In this document: piece after piece, positions 6,069 to 17,830 of the stretch
Numbering within the stretch: the stretch's first letter is position 1
Layout: each line of letters starts with the position of its first letter
Assembly: GCF_009674535.1 (NCBI RefSeq)
Contig: NZ_WKJK01000011.1
Coordinates: forward strand, 124,001 to 188,000
Direction of reading: 5' to 3'
Length of the DNA: 64,000 bases
Origin: Duganella guangzhouensis
Lineage (GTDB): Bacteria > Pseudomonadota > Gammaproteobacteria > Burkholderiales > Burkholderiaceae_D
The notes under the pieces: generated by a model
Database searches by the model: none
What the model was told of the DNA's origin: nothing
The model's input: the letters and a program-made list of their open reading frames with translations, nothing else
Translations under genes and position numbers: made by a program

Positions 6069-8675
6069 ATGATCAGTCAGACTGACATCCACCACGCCCG
6101 CATCCTCATTGTCGACGACCAGCCGGTCAACGTCGAACTATTGGAATATTTGCTGACCTCGACCGGTTACAAGGCGGTCAGCGCCACCACCAATCCGCGC
6201 GTGGTGGCCAGCTGGCATGCCGAGCAGCGCTACGATCTGATCATCCTCGACCTGCAGATGCCGGGCCTGAACGGCTTCGAGGTGATGGAGGCGCTGAAGC
6301 CGCTGGAGCCGGACGGTTGGCTGCCGGTGCTGGTGGTCACCGCCCAGCCCGACCACAAGTTGCGCGCCTTCGAATCCGGCGCGCGCGATTTCATCAGCAA
6401 GCCCTTCGATCCGGTCGAGACCCTGACCCGCATCCGCAACATGCTGGAAATGCGGCTGCTGCACAACCGCGAGCGCGGCTACAACACCCGGCTGGAGCAA
6501 ACCGTGCGCGAGCGGACCGCCGAACTGCAGCGCTTCCGCAGCGCCATGGACGCCACCGCCGACGCCATCTTCCTGCTCGACGCCGACAACGCCGAGGTGG
6601 TCGACGTCAACGACGGCGCCTGCCGCATGCTGGCCTATCCGCGCGCCGAGCTGCTGGGCCAGAGCGCCAGCCGCATCGGCCTCGGTGCGCCGGAAGAGTT
6701 GCGCGCCCAGGCCGAGCGGCTGGCCGATTATGCCGCCGCGATCGGCCCGGCCCGCTCGCCGGAACTGGCCGAGATTGAACTGATGCGGCGCGACCTGATC
6801 ACGGTGCCGGTCGAGCTGTACTGGCAACTGCTACAGCGTCCCGGCCAACCGGCGGTGATGCTGGGCGTGGCGCGCGATATCAGCGAGCGCCGCCAGGCTG
6901 AGGAACTGTTGCAGCACATGGCGCACTACGACAGCCTGACCGGCCTGCCCAACCGCACGCTGTTCTTCAAGATCGTCGGCGACGCGATCACGGTGGCGCA
7001 GGAAAAATCGTGGCGCATCGTGGTGCTGATGATTGGCCTGGACCGCTTCAAGAACATCAACGATTCGCTCGGCACCGTGCTGGGTGACGATCTGCTGCGC
7101 CAGTTCAGCAACCGGCTGGTGCAGACCGCGCGCATCCGCGACACCGTGGGCCGGGTCGGCGGCGACGAGTTCGCGCTGATCCTGACCATGAGCCGCGACC
7201 AGCAGGACGCGGTGCACGCCGCCAACGATGTGCGCGAAGCGCTGCGCCAGCCGTTCGAGCTGGACGGTCATCAGGCCATCCTCAGCGCCAGCATCGGCAT
7301 TTCGCTGTATCCGGACGACGCCACCGATCCGGAAACCCTGGTCAAGTACGCCGACACCGCGATGGAACGCGCCAAGCAGGCCGGGCGCGACGGCTACCGC
7401 TTCTTCACCGCCGGCATGAACGTGCAGGTGCTGGCGCGGCTGGACATGGAACTGGCGCTGCGCCGCGCCCTCGACAACAACGAGCTGGTGCTGCACTACC
7501 AGCCCAAGGTCAATCTGCATACCGGCCTGTTTGCCGGCGTCGAATCGCTGCTGCGCTGGCAACGCCCCGGCTTCGGCCTGGTCTATCCGGCCGAGTTTGT
7601 GCCGGTGCTGGAAGATACCGGACTGGTGGTGCGGGTCGGTGCCTGGATCATCGACGCCGCCTGCAAGCAGATCAGCGCCTGGCTCAACGATGGCACCGGG
7701 CCGGTACGGGTGGCGGTCAACGTCGCCAGCCGTCAGTTTGCCGAGGGCGACCTGGCGCTGCTGGTGCGCGAGGCGCTGATGCGCCACAAGACCCCGCCCG
7801 AGTTGCTGGAACTGGAACTGACCGAAACCGCGCTGATGTCCAACGCCGAGCGTACCATCACCGTGCTCCAGCACCTGAAGGCGCTCGGCATCAAGGTCGC
7901 CATCGACGATTTCGGCACCGGTTATTCGTCACTGGCCTATCTGCAGCGCTTCCCGATCGACAAGCTGAAGATCGACATCGCCTTCGTGCGCGACATCACC
8001 ACCAATCCCAACGACGCCGCGATCGCGCTGGCCATCATCAGTATGGCGCACAGCCTCAAGCTGCAGGTGATTGCGGAGGGGGTGGAGACGCGGGCCCAGC
8101 TGGAGTATTTACGGCGTAGCCGTTGCGATGAAATCCAGGGCTATTTCTACAGCAAGCCATTGCCGCCGGACGAGCTGGGCCAGCTGGTGCAGTCGGGCCG
8201 CAGCCTGCCACCGGCGCCAGGTCATAGCGACCAGCCGGCGCAGACACTGATGATCGTCGACGACGACGTCAACGTGCTGGCCTCGCTGCACCGGCTGTTC
8301 CGCCGCGACGGCTATCAGATCCTGACGGCGGCCTCGCCCAGCGAAGCGTTCGAGCTGCTGGCGCTGCACGCGGTGCAGGTGATCGTGTGCGACCAGCGCA
8401 TGCCGGCCATGAGCGGCACCGAGTTCCTCAGCAAGGTCAAGGAAATGTATCCGGAAACGATACGGATTATTTTGTCCGGCTACACCGGGCTGGAGGCGGT
8501 GCTGGATTCGATCAACCGCGGCGCCATCTACCGCTTCTACACCAAGCCGTGGGACGACACCCAGCTGCGCGACAACATCCGGCTGGCCTTCCACCACTAC
8601 TGGCTGATGCATGGTAGCGGCAAGCGGATCGGCCAGCCGGGCGAGGATGTGACCTCGCTTCAGGAGGTGAAATGA
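6069..8675 (+). CDS. Composite response regulator REC-PAS-GGDEF-EAL-REC (c-di-GMP turnover)
   Basis: An 868-residue cytoplasmic protein. Receiver 1 (about 10-125) has phosphoacceptor Asp61 in LIILDLQMPG. A short coiled linker leads into a PAS domain (about 155-270). The GGDEF domain has an intact GGDEF motif near residue 364. The EAL domain (about 450-705) reads ESL instead of EAL but keeps the catalytic Glu, DDFGTGYSSL and AEGVET. Receiver 2 (about 728-845) has VIVCDQRMPAMSG and resembles RpfG-type receivers. The ATG at 6069 is preferred for its GGAG site; an upstream TTG has no such support. Both cyclase and phosphodiesterase activity look possible. The gene end overlaps the convergent thiL by 16 bases. 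Confidence 0.88.
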   Translation: MISQTDIHHARILIVDDQPVNVELLEYLLTSTGYKAVSATTNPRVVASWHAEQRYDLIILDLQMPGLNGFEVMEALKPLEPDGWLPVLVVTAQPDHKLRAFESGARDFISKPFDPVETLTRIRNMLEMRLLHNRERGYNTRLEQTVRERTAELQRFRSAMDATADAIFLLDADNAEVVDVNDGACRMLAYPRAELLGQSASRIGLGAPEELRAQAERLADYAAAIGPARSPELAEIELMRRDLITVPVELYWQLLQRPGQPAVMLGVARDISERRQAEELLQHMAHYDSLTGLPNRTLFFKIVGDAITVAQEKSWRIVVLMIGLDRFKNINDSLGTVLGDDLLRQFSNRLVQTARIRDTVGRVGGDEFALILTMSRDQQDAVHAANDVREALRQPFELDGHQAILSASIGISLYPDDATDPETLVKYADTAMERAKQAGRDGYRFFTAGMNVQVLARLDMELALRRALDNNELVLHYQPKVNLHTGLFAGVESLLRWQRPGFGLVYPAEFVPVLEDTGLVVRVGAWIIDAACKQISAWLNDGTGPVRVAVNVASRQFAEGDLALLVREALMRHKTPPELLELELTETALMSNAERTITVLQHLKALGIKVAIDDFGTGYSSLAYLQRFPIDKLKIDIAFVRDITTNPNDAAIALAIISMAHSLKLQVIAEGVETRAQLEYLRRSRCDEIQGYFYSKPLPPDELGQLVQSGRSLPPAPGHSDQPAQTLMIVDDDVNVLASLHRLFRRDGYQILTAASPSEAFELLALHAVQVIVCDQRMPAMSGTEFLSKVKEMYPETIRIILSGYTGLEAVLDSINRGAIYRFYTKPWDDTQLRDNIRLAFHHYWLMHGSGKRIGQPGEDVTSLQEVK

Positions 8676-9628
8676 TCGAAGCTGGCCAGTTGCAGATCGA
8701 GCGGCGCGCCGGCCGCGTCGACCAGCCGCAGACCCGGCGCCGCGTCGATGACGCCAACCCGGGTGACCGGCGTCGCGACGCTGGCGGCAGCGGCCAGGAC
8801 GGCGGCGCGCGCCGTGGCCGGGGCCGTGAAGCACAGTTCGTAGTCGTCGCCACCGGCGGCGGTGAAGGCGCGCCGTAGAGCGGGCTCGCGGGTGGCCAGC
8901 ACGTCGCCGGCCGGCAGCGCGTCGACGTCCAGCGTGGCGCCCACTTGCGACGCGGTGAGAATGTGGCCGAGGTCGCCGATCAGGCCATCCGAGATATCGA
9001 TCGCGGCATGGGCGATGCCCTGTTCCGCCAGCAGCATGCCGAGCTCGACGCGCGGCACCGGCGTGTGCATGCGGATGCCGGCCGCGTCCAGCGTGGCGTC
9101 TTCCAGCGTCAGTTCCTCGCGGTAGGCGGCCAGCGCCAGACGGGCATCGCCCAGCGTGCCGGAGATCCAGATATCGTCGCCGGCGCGGGCGGCGCTACGG
9201 CGCAGCGCGCGGCCGGGCGCCACGTCGCCAAACACGGTGATGCAGATATTCAGCGGCCCCTTGGTGGTGTCGCCGCCGATCAGTTCGATGTTGAAAGCGT
9301 CGGCCAGCGCGAACAGTCCTTGCGAAAAACCCTGCAGCCAGGCCCGCTCGGCGGACGGCAGCGCCAGCGCCAGCGTGAAGCCGACCGGGCGCGCGCCCAT
9401 CGCCGCCAGGTCGGACAGGTTGACCGCCAGCGCCTTGTGCCCCAAGCGCTGCGGGTCTTCGCCGACAAAGAAGTGGCGGCCTTCGACCAGCATGTCGGAC
9501 GAAATGGCGATCTGCCGGCCGGCGGTGGGCGCGATCAGCGCGCAATCGTCACCGATGCCGAGCGCAGCGCGCGTGGCATGCTGGGGACGCTGGAAGTATT
9601 CCTTGATGAGGTCAAATTCGGAGAGCAT
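8660..9628 (-). CDS. thiL: Thiamine-monophosphate kinase
   Basis: A 322-residue enzyme that phosphorylates thiamine monophosphate to the active cofactor TPP. It is recognised from the N-terminal GIGDDCALI, the SSDMLVEGRHF substrate/Mg segment, LSDLAAMGARPVGFTLALALP, GGDTTKG and AAIDISDGL, all in the ThiL order of the PurM-like fold. Length is normal. It starts with LSEFDLIKEYF as most ThiL proteins do. The gene ends inside the 3' end of the convergent c-di-GMP gene. Confidence 0.92.
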   Translation of the reverse strand: MLSEFDLIKEYFQRPQHATRAALGIGDDCALIAPTAGRQIAISSDMLVEGRHFFVGEDPQRLGHKALAVNLSDLAAMGARPVGFTLALALPSAERAWLQGFSQGLFALADAFNIELIGGDTTKGPLNICITVFGDVAPGRALRRSAARAGDDIWISGTLGDARLALAAYREELTLEDATLDAAGIRMHTPVPRVELGMLLAEQGIAHAAIDISDGLIGDLGHILTASQVGATLDVDALPAGDVLATREPALRRAFTAAGGDDYELCFTAPATARAAVLAAAASVATPVTRVGVIDAAPGLRLVDAAGAPLDLQLASFDHFTS

Positions 9629-9643
9629 GGCGGCATTGTACCG

Positions 9644-10045
9644 CTATGACTCCAGCCGTTTCTGCAGATTTTCCATGCCGATCGCCGGCAGCGATTCGTC
9701 CGACAGGAACAGCCAGTCATGATTGGCCAGCCGCACCGCCACGCCGTTGACGTGGAAGCGGCTCAGCAGATTGGGCGTGAAGAACAGCTGCGGCCCGGCC
9801 TCGTAGCTGGCGTTGGCCAGCACGATGTACAGCTTGCTGGCGCCGGCCTGGAGGGTGGCGGCTTCCAGGCTCAGCTGCTCCAGCGTGCCCTGGCCGGTGT
9901 GGATCAGCCCGCCCAGCGAGCGGGTGTAGACAAACGCCAGTTGCTGGCCGTTTTCGTGCCAGTGTAATAGTTGTTGCCAGGCCGCGCCTTGCACGGAGGC
10001 ACCGGCCGGTTCCGGCAGGCGGGAGGAAACGATCAAGTCGGACAT
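9644..10045 (-). CDS. Conserved hypothetical protein
   Basis: A soluble 133-residue protein with no signal peptide, membrane helix or motif I recognise. It is Leu/Ala rich and mixed alpha/beta in appearance. Codon use and GC match the neighbours, and it ends 15 bases upstream of thiL on the same strand, so the two may be cotranscribed. A GGAGAAAC ribosome site precedes the ATG. Function unknown. Confidence 0.65.
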   Translation of the reverse strand: MSDLIVSSRLPEPAGASVQGAAWQQLLHWHENGQQLAFVYTRSLGGLIHTGQGTLEQLSLEAATLQAGASKLYIVLANASYEAGPQLFFTPNLLSRFHVNGVAVRLANHDWLFLSDESLPAIGMENLQKRLES

Positions 10046-10355
10046 GGGTTTCTCCTGAGTAGCAACTTACCATGCCAGCTTAGCCGAATTCCGCCCGCGC
10101 ACGATGCATATCGTGAAATATAACTATTTTCAATTAAATTTCATCAATTGATAGCTAAAGGTAATTAGTGGGGAAAATTGATTATGTTGCGGCCATCCAT
10201 GGTTAATCTGGCTAAAAATTCGGCTAACGCCCGAGTTGCTTATAAAAAATGCTGATAAACCTTCTTGCTGTTGGTGAAAATACCTACTTATTTGCAAGAT
10301 ATGGTCTGATAAAATCATAGGCCTTCGATCGCAAAAAATGGGAAGGCAGTAAAGC
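10046..10355. other. 310-base AT-rich intergenic region upstream of maeB
   Basis: This gap is markedly AT-richer than its surroundings and separates the divergent hypothetical gene from maeB. Apart from the maeB promoter candidate near 10307 I see no gene in it. A 75-codon minus-strand reading frame crosses it but lacks a ribosome site and coding character. Short repeats of GGCTAA occur near 10210-10227 with no clear function. Confidence 0.5.
10307..10315 (+). promoter_or_regulatory. Extended -10 promoter of maeB
   Basis: TGATAAAAT fits an extended -10 (TGnTATAAT, one mismatch). No good -35 hexamer is correctly spaced, as is common for extended -10 promoters. The predicted transcript would start near 10322 and carry a GGAAGG ribosome site 9 bases before the maeB ATG. 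Confidence 0.5.
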
Positions 10356-12674
<2,319 letters not shown>

Positions 12675-12685
12675 TTTTTGATAAC

Positions 12686-12723
12686 AAAAAGCCGGTCGCC
12701 GCCACCGCGGTGACCGGCTTTTT
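12686..12723 (+). terminator. Rho-independent terminator after maeB
   Basis: The arms AAAAAGCCGGTC and GACCGGCTTTTT pair perfectly around a 14-base loop that can itself partly pair. The T-run gives plus-strand termination, and the A-run on the other side makes it potentially bidirectional. It begins 11 bases after the maeB stop. Confidence 0.9.
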
Positions 12724-12793
12724 CATTTCCGCTGTAACAATATGTAAGTGATGTAAATCGCGGTTTTCGGTTGGAAGTCGGTTTGTAGCGCTC

Positions 12794-12802
12794 TGTTACA
12801 AT
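12794..12802 (+). promoter_or_regulatory. Extended -10 promoter of the gmd cluster
   Basis: TGTTACAAT matches the extended -10 pattern and lies 36 bases before the gmd ATG. A possible -35 (TTGGAA at 12771) is spaced 20 bases away, longer than ideal. Confidence 0.45.
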
Positions 12803-12838
12803 GACCGGCTGACACCACGATATTGATTAGTCAACACC

Positions 12839-13882
12839 ATGCAGAACATAAAAAAAGCCCTGGTTACGGGCATCACCGGCCAGGATGGCGCATATCTGGC
12901 GGAGCTGTTGCTGGACAAGGGCTACCATGTCACCGGTACTTATCGTCGTACCAGCTCGGTCAATTTCTGGCGTATCAAAGAGCTGGGTATTGAGTCTCAC
13001 CCCAATCTGCAACTGGTTGAATATGACCTGACCGACCTCGGCTCCAGCATCCGCCTGATGCAGAACGTGCAGCCGGACGAGGTGTACAACCTGGCGGCGC
13101 AAAGCTTTGTCGGCGTGTCGTTCGAGCAGCCGGTCACCACTGCGGAAATCACCGGCGTGGGCGCGGTCCATCTGCTGGAAGCGATCCGCATCGTCAATCC
13201 GAAGATCCGCTTCTACCAGGCGTCGACCTCGGAAATGTTCGGCAAGGTGCAAGCCGTGCCGCAAAAGGAAGACACCCCGTTCTACCCGCGCAGCCCGTAT
13301 GGCGTGGCCAAGCTGTATGCGCACTGGATGACGGTGAACTACCGCGAATCCTACGGTATCTTCGGTTGCTCCGGCATTCTGTTCAATCACGAGTCGCCGC
13401 TGCGCGGCCGTGAATTCGTCACCCGCAAGATCACCGACTCGGTGGCCAAGATTCATCTCGGCCAGCTGGACGTGCTGGAACTGGGCAACCTGGACGCCAA
13501 GCGCGACTGGGGCTTTGCGCGTGAATACGTGGAAGGCATGTGGCGCATCCTGCAGGCCGATCATCCGGACACCTATGTGCTGGCCACCAACCGTACCGAA
13601 ACCGTGCGCGACTTCGTCAACATGGCCTTCAAGGCGGTGGATGTGGCACTGGACTGGAGCGGTTCGGCCGACAATGAAATCGGCACCTGCAAGAAAACCG
13701 GCAAGGTGCTGGTGCGCGTCAATCCGAAATTCTACCGCCCGGCCGAAGTGGAACTGCTGATCGGCGATCCGGCCAAGGCCCAGAAGGAACTGGGCTGGAA
13801 GCCATCGACCACGCTGGAACAGTTGTGCCAGATGATGGTCGAAGCTGACCTGCGCCGCAATCAAGCCGGCTTCTCGTTCTGA
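12839..13882 (+). CDS. gmd: GDP-mannose 4,6-dehydratase
   Basis: A 347-residue extended SDR converting GDP-D-mannose to GDP-4-keto-6-deoxy-D-mannose. The NADP-binding motif is TGITGQDGAYLAELLLDKGY (residues 10-29), followed by the GTYRRTSS loop typical of GMD. Catalytic residues are in YQASTSEMFG and the YGVAK (YxxxK) motif, and NHESPLRG and RDWGFAREYVEGMW are family signatures. First gene of a sugar-nucleotide/glycosyltransferase operon; rmd follows after 14 bases. Confidence 0.95.
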   Translation: MQNIKKALVTGITGQDGAYLAELLLDKGYHVTGTYRRTSSVNFWRIKELGIESHPNLQLVEYDLTDLGSSIRLMQNVQPDEVYNLAAQSFVGVSFEQPVTTAEITGVGAVHLLEAIRIVNPKIRFYQASTSEMFGKVQAVPQKEDTPFYPRSPYGVAKLYAHWMTVNYRESYGIFGCSGILFNHESPLRGREFVTRKITDSVAKIHLGQLDVLELGNLDAKRDWGFAREYVEGMWRILQADHPDTYVLATNRTETVRDFVNMAFKAVDVALDWSGSADNEIGTCKKTGKVLVRVNPKFYRPAEVELLIGDPAKAQKELGWKPSTTLEQLCQMMVEADLRRNQAGFSF

Positions 13883-13896
13883 TTCAAGGAGTACCC

Positions 13897-14802
13897 ATGG
13901 CTGCTGAAGGTACGGGCAAGCGTGCCCTGATCACCGGTTTGTCCGGCTTCACCGGCCAGTACCTGGCGCAGCAGCTGCGCGCGGCCGGCTACCAGGTGTT
14001 CGGCACGGTGTCGCCGGACCAGGTGGCGGGCGCCGATCAGTTCGCGGTCGACCTGCTGGACCGCGCCGCGCTGGCCGAGGTGGTACAGCAGGTGCGGCCG
14101 GACGTGGTGGCGCACCTGGCGGCGATCGCCTTTGTCGCCCATGGCGACGTTGAACAGATCTACCGCGTCAACGTGGTCGGCACCCGCAACCTGCTGGAAG
14201 CGCTGGCCGCGCTGCCGCGCAAGCCGGCGGCGGTGCTGCTGGCCTCCAGCGCCAATATCTATGGCAATACCGAGGTCGGCGTGATTCATGAAGAGGTGGC
14301 GGCGGCGCCGGCCAACGATTACGCGGTCAGCAAGCTGACCATGGAATACATGGCGCGGCTGTGGCAGGACAAGCTGCCGCTGATCGTGGTGCGTCCCTTC
14401 AATTACACCGGCGTCGGCCAGCAGGACAATTTCCTGCTGCCGAAAATCGTCTCGCACTTCCGCCGCAAGGCGGCCGACATCGAGCTGGGCAACCTGCACG
14501 TGTGGCGCGATTTCTCCGACGTGCGGATGGTGGCTTCATGCTACCGCAAGCTGCTGGCGGCGCCGGCCGCCATCGGCCAGACCTTCAACATCTGCTCCGG
14601 CCACGCCTATTCGCTGGGCGAGGCGCTGGACATGATGGCCGACATCGCCGGCTACAAGATCAATGTTCACGTCAACCCGGCCTTCGTGCGCGCCAATGAA
14701 GTGGTGCGGCTGGTGGGCGATAACCGCCGCCTGGCCGGCGTGATCGGCGCGATCGACACGCCGCCGCTGGCGGATACGCTGCGCTGGATGTATTCAGCGT
14801 GA
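13897..14802 (+). CDS. rmd: GDP-6-deoxy-D-mannose reductase (GDP-D-rhamnose synthesis)
   Basis: A 301-residue extended SDR. The nucleotide-binding motif TGLSGFTGQYLAQQL is at residues 12-26. Catalytic residues are in LLASSANIYG and YAVSK (YxxxK), and the substrate segment is RPFNYTGVGQQ. Next to gmd it should reduce the 4-keto intermediate to GDP-D-rhamnose; GDP-fucose synthase or GDP-perosamine synthesis are less likely (the WcaG signature and an aminotransferase are absent). Its stop overlaps the start of the next glycosyltransferase by 4 bases. Confidence 0.82.
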   Translation: MAAEGTGKRALITGLSGFTGQYLAQQLRAAGYQVFGTVSPDQVAGADQFAVDLLDRAALAEVVQQVRPDVVAHLAAIAFVAHGDVEQIYRVNVVGTRNLLEALAALPRKPAAVLLASSANIYGNTEVGVIHEEVAAAPANDYAVSKLTMEYMARLWQDKLPLIVVRPFNYTGVGQQDNFLLPKIVSHFRRKAADIELGNLHVWRDFSDVRMVASCYRKLLAAPAAIGQTFNICSGHAYSLGEALDMMADIAGYKINVHVNPAFVRANEVVRLVGDNRRLAGVIGAIDTPPLADTLRWMYSA

Positions 14803-15965
14803 ACGCCGTGCCTGATTTGCGTGTCGGCCTGTCGGTGACGACGGCCGAACCGGTGCTGACCAATGGCCGCCTGGATGGCCTGGGTGTATACAGCCGCTCG
14901 CTGCTGCGGCATCTTCCGCAGGCCGGGGTCGAGGTGCAGCCGCTGTCGTTCGCGCCGCATGGCGACACCAGCAAGCTGAAACTGGGCCGCGCGCTGCCGC
15001 TGTCGTTCCCGCTGGCGACGCTGGGCGATCTGATGTTGCCGGCCTCGGTGCACCTGAGTACCCAAACCGCGCTGCCCAAGGGCGCGGCGCCGCTCGACCT
15101 GTTCCACGCCACCGACTACCGCATCGTGCGCATGGACGTGCCGGTGGTGGCCACGCTGCACGACGCGGTGCCGGTGTCGCATCCGGAATGGGCCAGCCCC
15201 AAGGCGCGTAAATTGAAGAACTGGCTGCAGGCCAAGGCCGCGCGCAAGGCGGCGCATGTCATCACCGGTTCGCATTTCTCGATCCGCGAACTGGTCGAAT
15301 GCTTTGGCGTCGACGAGCGCCGGATCAGCGTGGTCCACCACGGCGTCGGCGACGACTGGCTGGACGCGCCGCCGGACGCCGAGCGCGATATCACGCTGGC
15401 GCTGCACGGCCTGCGCCACGGTTATTTCCTGTTCGTCGGCACGCTACAGCCACGTAAAAATATTGAGCGCCTGCTGGACGCCTATCTGACCTTGCCGCCG
15501 GTGCTGCGCTCGGCGCGCCAACTGGTGGTCGTCGGCCAGCGCGGCTGGCGCAGCGAGGAGTTGGTCAAGCGCCTCAAGGACTTGCAGCAGCGCGGCGAAA
15601 ACGTGGTGTGGCTGGACCAACTGACCGACGACCGTCACCTGCGCCATCTGTACGCCGGCGCCGGCGCCTTTATCTTCCCTTCGCTGCACGAGGGCTTCGG
15701 CCTGCCGCTGGTGGAGGCGTTTGCGGCCGGGGTGCCGGTGGCCTGTTCCAACACCACCTCGCTGCCGGAAGTGGCCGACGGCGCGGCGCTGGAATTCGAT
15801 CCGCTGTCGACCGGCGAGATCGCCACCGCCATGACCGCGCTGGTGCGTGACGACGCGGTGCGCGCGCGCTGCATCGCCGCCGGCCGCCGCCGCGCGCTGG
15901 AACTGACCTGGGACGCCGCCGCGCGTAACACCGTCGCCGTCTATCACCAAGTGCTGTCCCGCTGA
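14799..15965 (+). CDS. Glycosyltransferase family 4 (rhamnosyltransferase candidate)
   Basis: A 388-residue GT-B glycosyltransferase starting at a GTG that overlaps the rmd stop. The C-terminal donor-binding domain carries FVGTLQPRKNIERLLDAY and the E-x7-E motif in LHEGFGLPLVEAFAAG. The N-terminal GLGVYSRSLLRHL segment is the usual acceptor-domain glycine loop. With gmd and rmd it resembles the WbpX/WbpY role of polymerising D-rhamnose in Pseudomonas A-band polysaccharide. Linkage specificity cannot be read from sequence. Confidence 0.8.
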   Translation: MNAVPDLRVGLSVTTAEPVLTNGRLDGLGVYSRSLLRHLPQAGVEVQPLSFAPHGDTSKLKLGRALPLSFPLATLGDLMLPASVHLSTQTALPKGAAPLDLFHATDYRIVRMDVPVVATLHDAVPVSHPEWASPKARKLKNWLQAKAARKAAHVITGSHFSIRELVECFGVDERRISVVHHGVGDDWLDAPPDAERDITLALHGLRHGYFLFVGTLQPRKNIERLLDAYLTLPPVLRSARQLVVVGQRGWRSEELVKRLKDLQQRGENVVWLDQLTDDRHLRHLYAGAGAFIFPSLHEGFGLPLVEAFAAGVPVACSNTTSLPEVADGAALEFDPLSTGEIATAMTALVRDDAVRARCIAAGRRRALELTWDAAARNTVAVYHQVLSR

Positions 15966-15969
15966 AGCT

Positions 15970-17088
15970 ATGCGCGTCCTCCATTTCTACAAGACTTATT
16001 ATCCGGACACCTGGGGCGGCATCGAGCAGGTGATACGCCAGATGTGCCGCAGCACCAGCCGCCTCGGCGTGCACAACGAAGTGCTGACCCTGACCCGCGA
16101 CAAGGCCCGGCCCGAGCTGGAAATCGAAGGCCACACCGTGCACCGCGCGGCGCTGGATTTCGAAATCGCCTCCACCGGCTTTTCGGTTGACGCGGTGCGC
16201 AAGCTGGCCAGGCTGGCGCGCGACGCCGACGTGATCCACTACCATTTTCCGTGGCCGTTCATGGACCTGGCGCACTTCATGGCGCGTATCGACAAGCCGA
16301 GCGTGGTGACCTACCACTCGGACATCGTGCGCCAGAAAAATCTGCTGCGCGTATATGGCCCGCTCAAGCGCCGCTTCCTCGGCAGCGTGGATGCGGTGGT
16401 GGCCAGCTCACCCAACTACATGGCCTCGTCGGACGTGCTGCAGCGCTTTGAACACAAGACCAGCGTGATTCCCTTCGGCCTGGACAAGACCACCTATCCA
16501 ACGCCTTCGGAACAAGTGAAAGCGCGCTGGCGCGCCCAGTGCGGCGAGCGTTTCTTCCTGTTCGTCGGCGTGCTGCGCTACTACAAGGGCTTGCACATCC
16601 TGCTGGATGCGATGGCCAATGTCGATTACCCGGTGGTGATTGTCGGCGCCGGCCCGATCGAGCGCGAACTGAAGGCGCACGCGCAGCGTCTCGGCCTGAC
16701 CCACGTCCAGTTCATCGGTGCCGTCAACGAGGAAGACAAGGCAGCTCTGCTGGAACTGAGCTATGCCATGGTGTTCCCATCGCACCTGCGTTCGGAGGCG
16801 TTTGGCATCTCGCTGCTGGAGGGCGCGATGTATGGCAAGCCGATGATCTCCAGCGAGATCGGCACCGGCACCACCTACATCAATATCGATCAGGACACCG
16901 GCCTGGTGGTGCCGCCCGACGATCCGGTGGCGCTGGGCGCGGCCATGCGTCAGCTGTGGGAGCACCCGGAGCAGGCGGCCGCGATGGGCCGGCGCGCCGA
17001 GGCGCGTTACTGGCAGCTGTTCACCGCCGAAAAAATGGCCGAAGACTACCATGCGCTATACCGTGAGTTGCTGGCGCGGCCAAGGTAG
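15970..17088 (+). CDS. Glycosyltransferase family 4 (WbpZ-like)
   Basis: A 372-residue GT-B enzyme. The N-terminus MRVLHFYKTYYPDTWGGIEQ resembles WbpZ-type transferases. Donor-site segments FFLFVGVLRYYKGLHILLDA and SEAFGISLLEGAMYGKPMI (E-x7-E) are intact. It lies 4 bases after the preceding transferase and ends the sugar cluster. No wzm/wzt exporter, wzx/wzy or mannose-1-phosphate guanylyltransferase gene is next to it, so export and precursor supply must be encoded elsewhere. Confidence 0.8.
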   Translation: MRVLHFYKTYYPDTWGGIEQVIRQMCRSTSRLGVHNEVLTLTRDKARPELEIEGHTVHRAALDFEIASTGFSVDAVRKLARLARDADVIHYHFPWPFMDLAHFMARIDKPSVVTYHSDIVRQKNLLRVYGPLKRRFLGSVDAVVASSPNYMASSDVLQRFEHKTSVIPFGLDKTTYPTPSEQVKARWRAQCGERFFLFVGVLRYYKGLHILLDAMANVDYPVVIVGAGPIERELKAHAQRLGLTHVQFIGAVNEEDKAALLELSYAMVFPSHLRSEAFGISLLEGAMYGKPMISSEIGTGTTYINIDQDTGLVVPPDDPVALGAAMRQLWEHPEQAAAMGRRAEARYWQLFTAEKMAEDYHALYRELLARPR

Positions 17089-17122
17089 AATAGGCGCTTG
17101 CCACTGAATTCTGGAGACTCGC

Positions 17123-17830
17123 GTGCGTTGCCTGGTGATCGAAGACGAAGCCGAAACGTCCAATTACATCTGCAAGGGACTGCGCGAGGCCGGCTATCAG
17201 GTCACCGCCGCCGCCAATGGTCCCGATGGCCTGGACCATGCCAGCAATGAAGACTGGGACATCATCATCCTCGACCGCATGCTGCCGGGCCGGATCGACG
17301 GCCTGTCCATCGTCGACAAGCTGCGCGCGCTGGGCAAGCAGACCCCGGTCATCATCGTCAGCGCGCTGAGCACCATCGATGCCCGCGTCACCGGCCTGCG
17401 CGGCGGCGCCGACGATTATCTGCCCAAACCATTCGCCTTTTCCGAGCTGCTGGCGCGGGTCGAGGCGCTGTTGCGCCGCAGCGCGCCCGGCGCCGACAGC
17501 ACCCAGCTGCAGGTGGCCGATCTGCGGCTGGATCTGCGCACGCTGCGCGTCACCCGTGGCGTCAAGGTCATCACGCTGCAGCCGCGCGAGTACCGCCTGC
17601 TGGAATACCTGATGCGCAACGAGAACCAGGTGGTGACCCGCACCATGTTGCTGGAATCGGTGTGGGACTATCACTTCGACCCGCAGACCAATGTGATCGA
17701 CGTCCAGATCTCGCGCCTGCGCGCCAAGGTCGACAAGGACTTCCCGCTGCAGCTGATCCACACGCTGCGCGGCGTCGGCTACCGCATGGGCGTGACGCCG
17801 CCGGAACAGGCGGAGCCGCCGCTTGTTTAA
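17123..17830 (+). CDS. OmpR/PhoB-family response regulator
   Basis: A 235-residue two-component regulator. The receiver domain (1-115) has acidic residues in VIEDEAE, phospho-Asp in IIILDRMLPG and Lys in DDYLPKPF. The winged-helix DNA-binding domain (about 130-225) has LQPREYRLLEYLM and the recognition segment NVIDVQISRLRAKVD, with the wing HTLRGVGYRM. It starts with GTG, overlaps the kinase gene by 8 bases and is surely its partner. It resembles copper/polymyxin-type (CusR/PmrA-like) regulators in length and layout, but no target gene is obvious. Confidence 0.9.
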   Translation: MRCLVIEDEAETSNYICKGLREAGYQVTAAANGPDGLDHASNEDWDIIILDRMLPGRIDGLSIVDKLRALGKQTPVIIVSALSTIDARVTGLRGGADDYLPKPFAFSELLARVEALLRRSAPGADSTQLQVADLRLDLRTLRVTRGVKVITLQPREYRLLEYLMRNENQVVTRTMLLESVWDYHFDPQTNVIDVQISRLRAKVDKDFPLQLIHTLRGVGYRMGVTPPEQAEPPLV

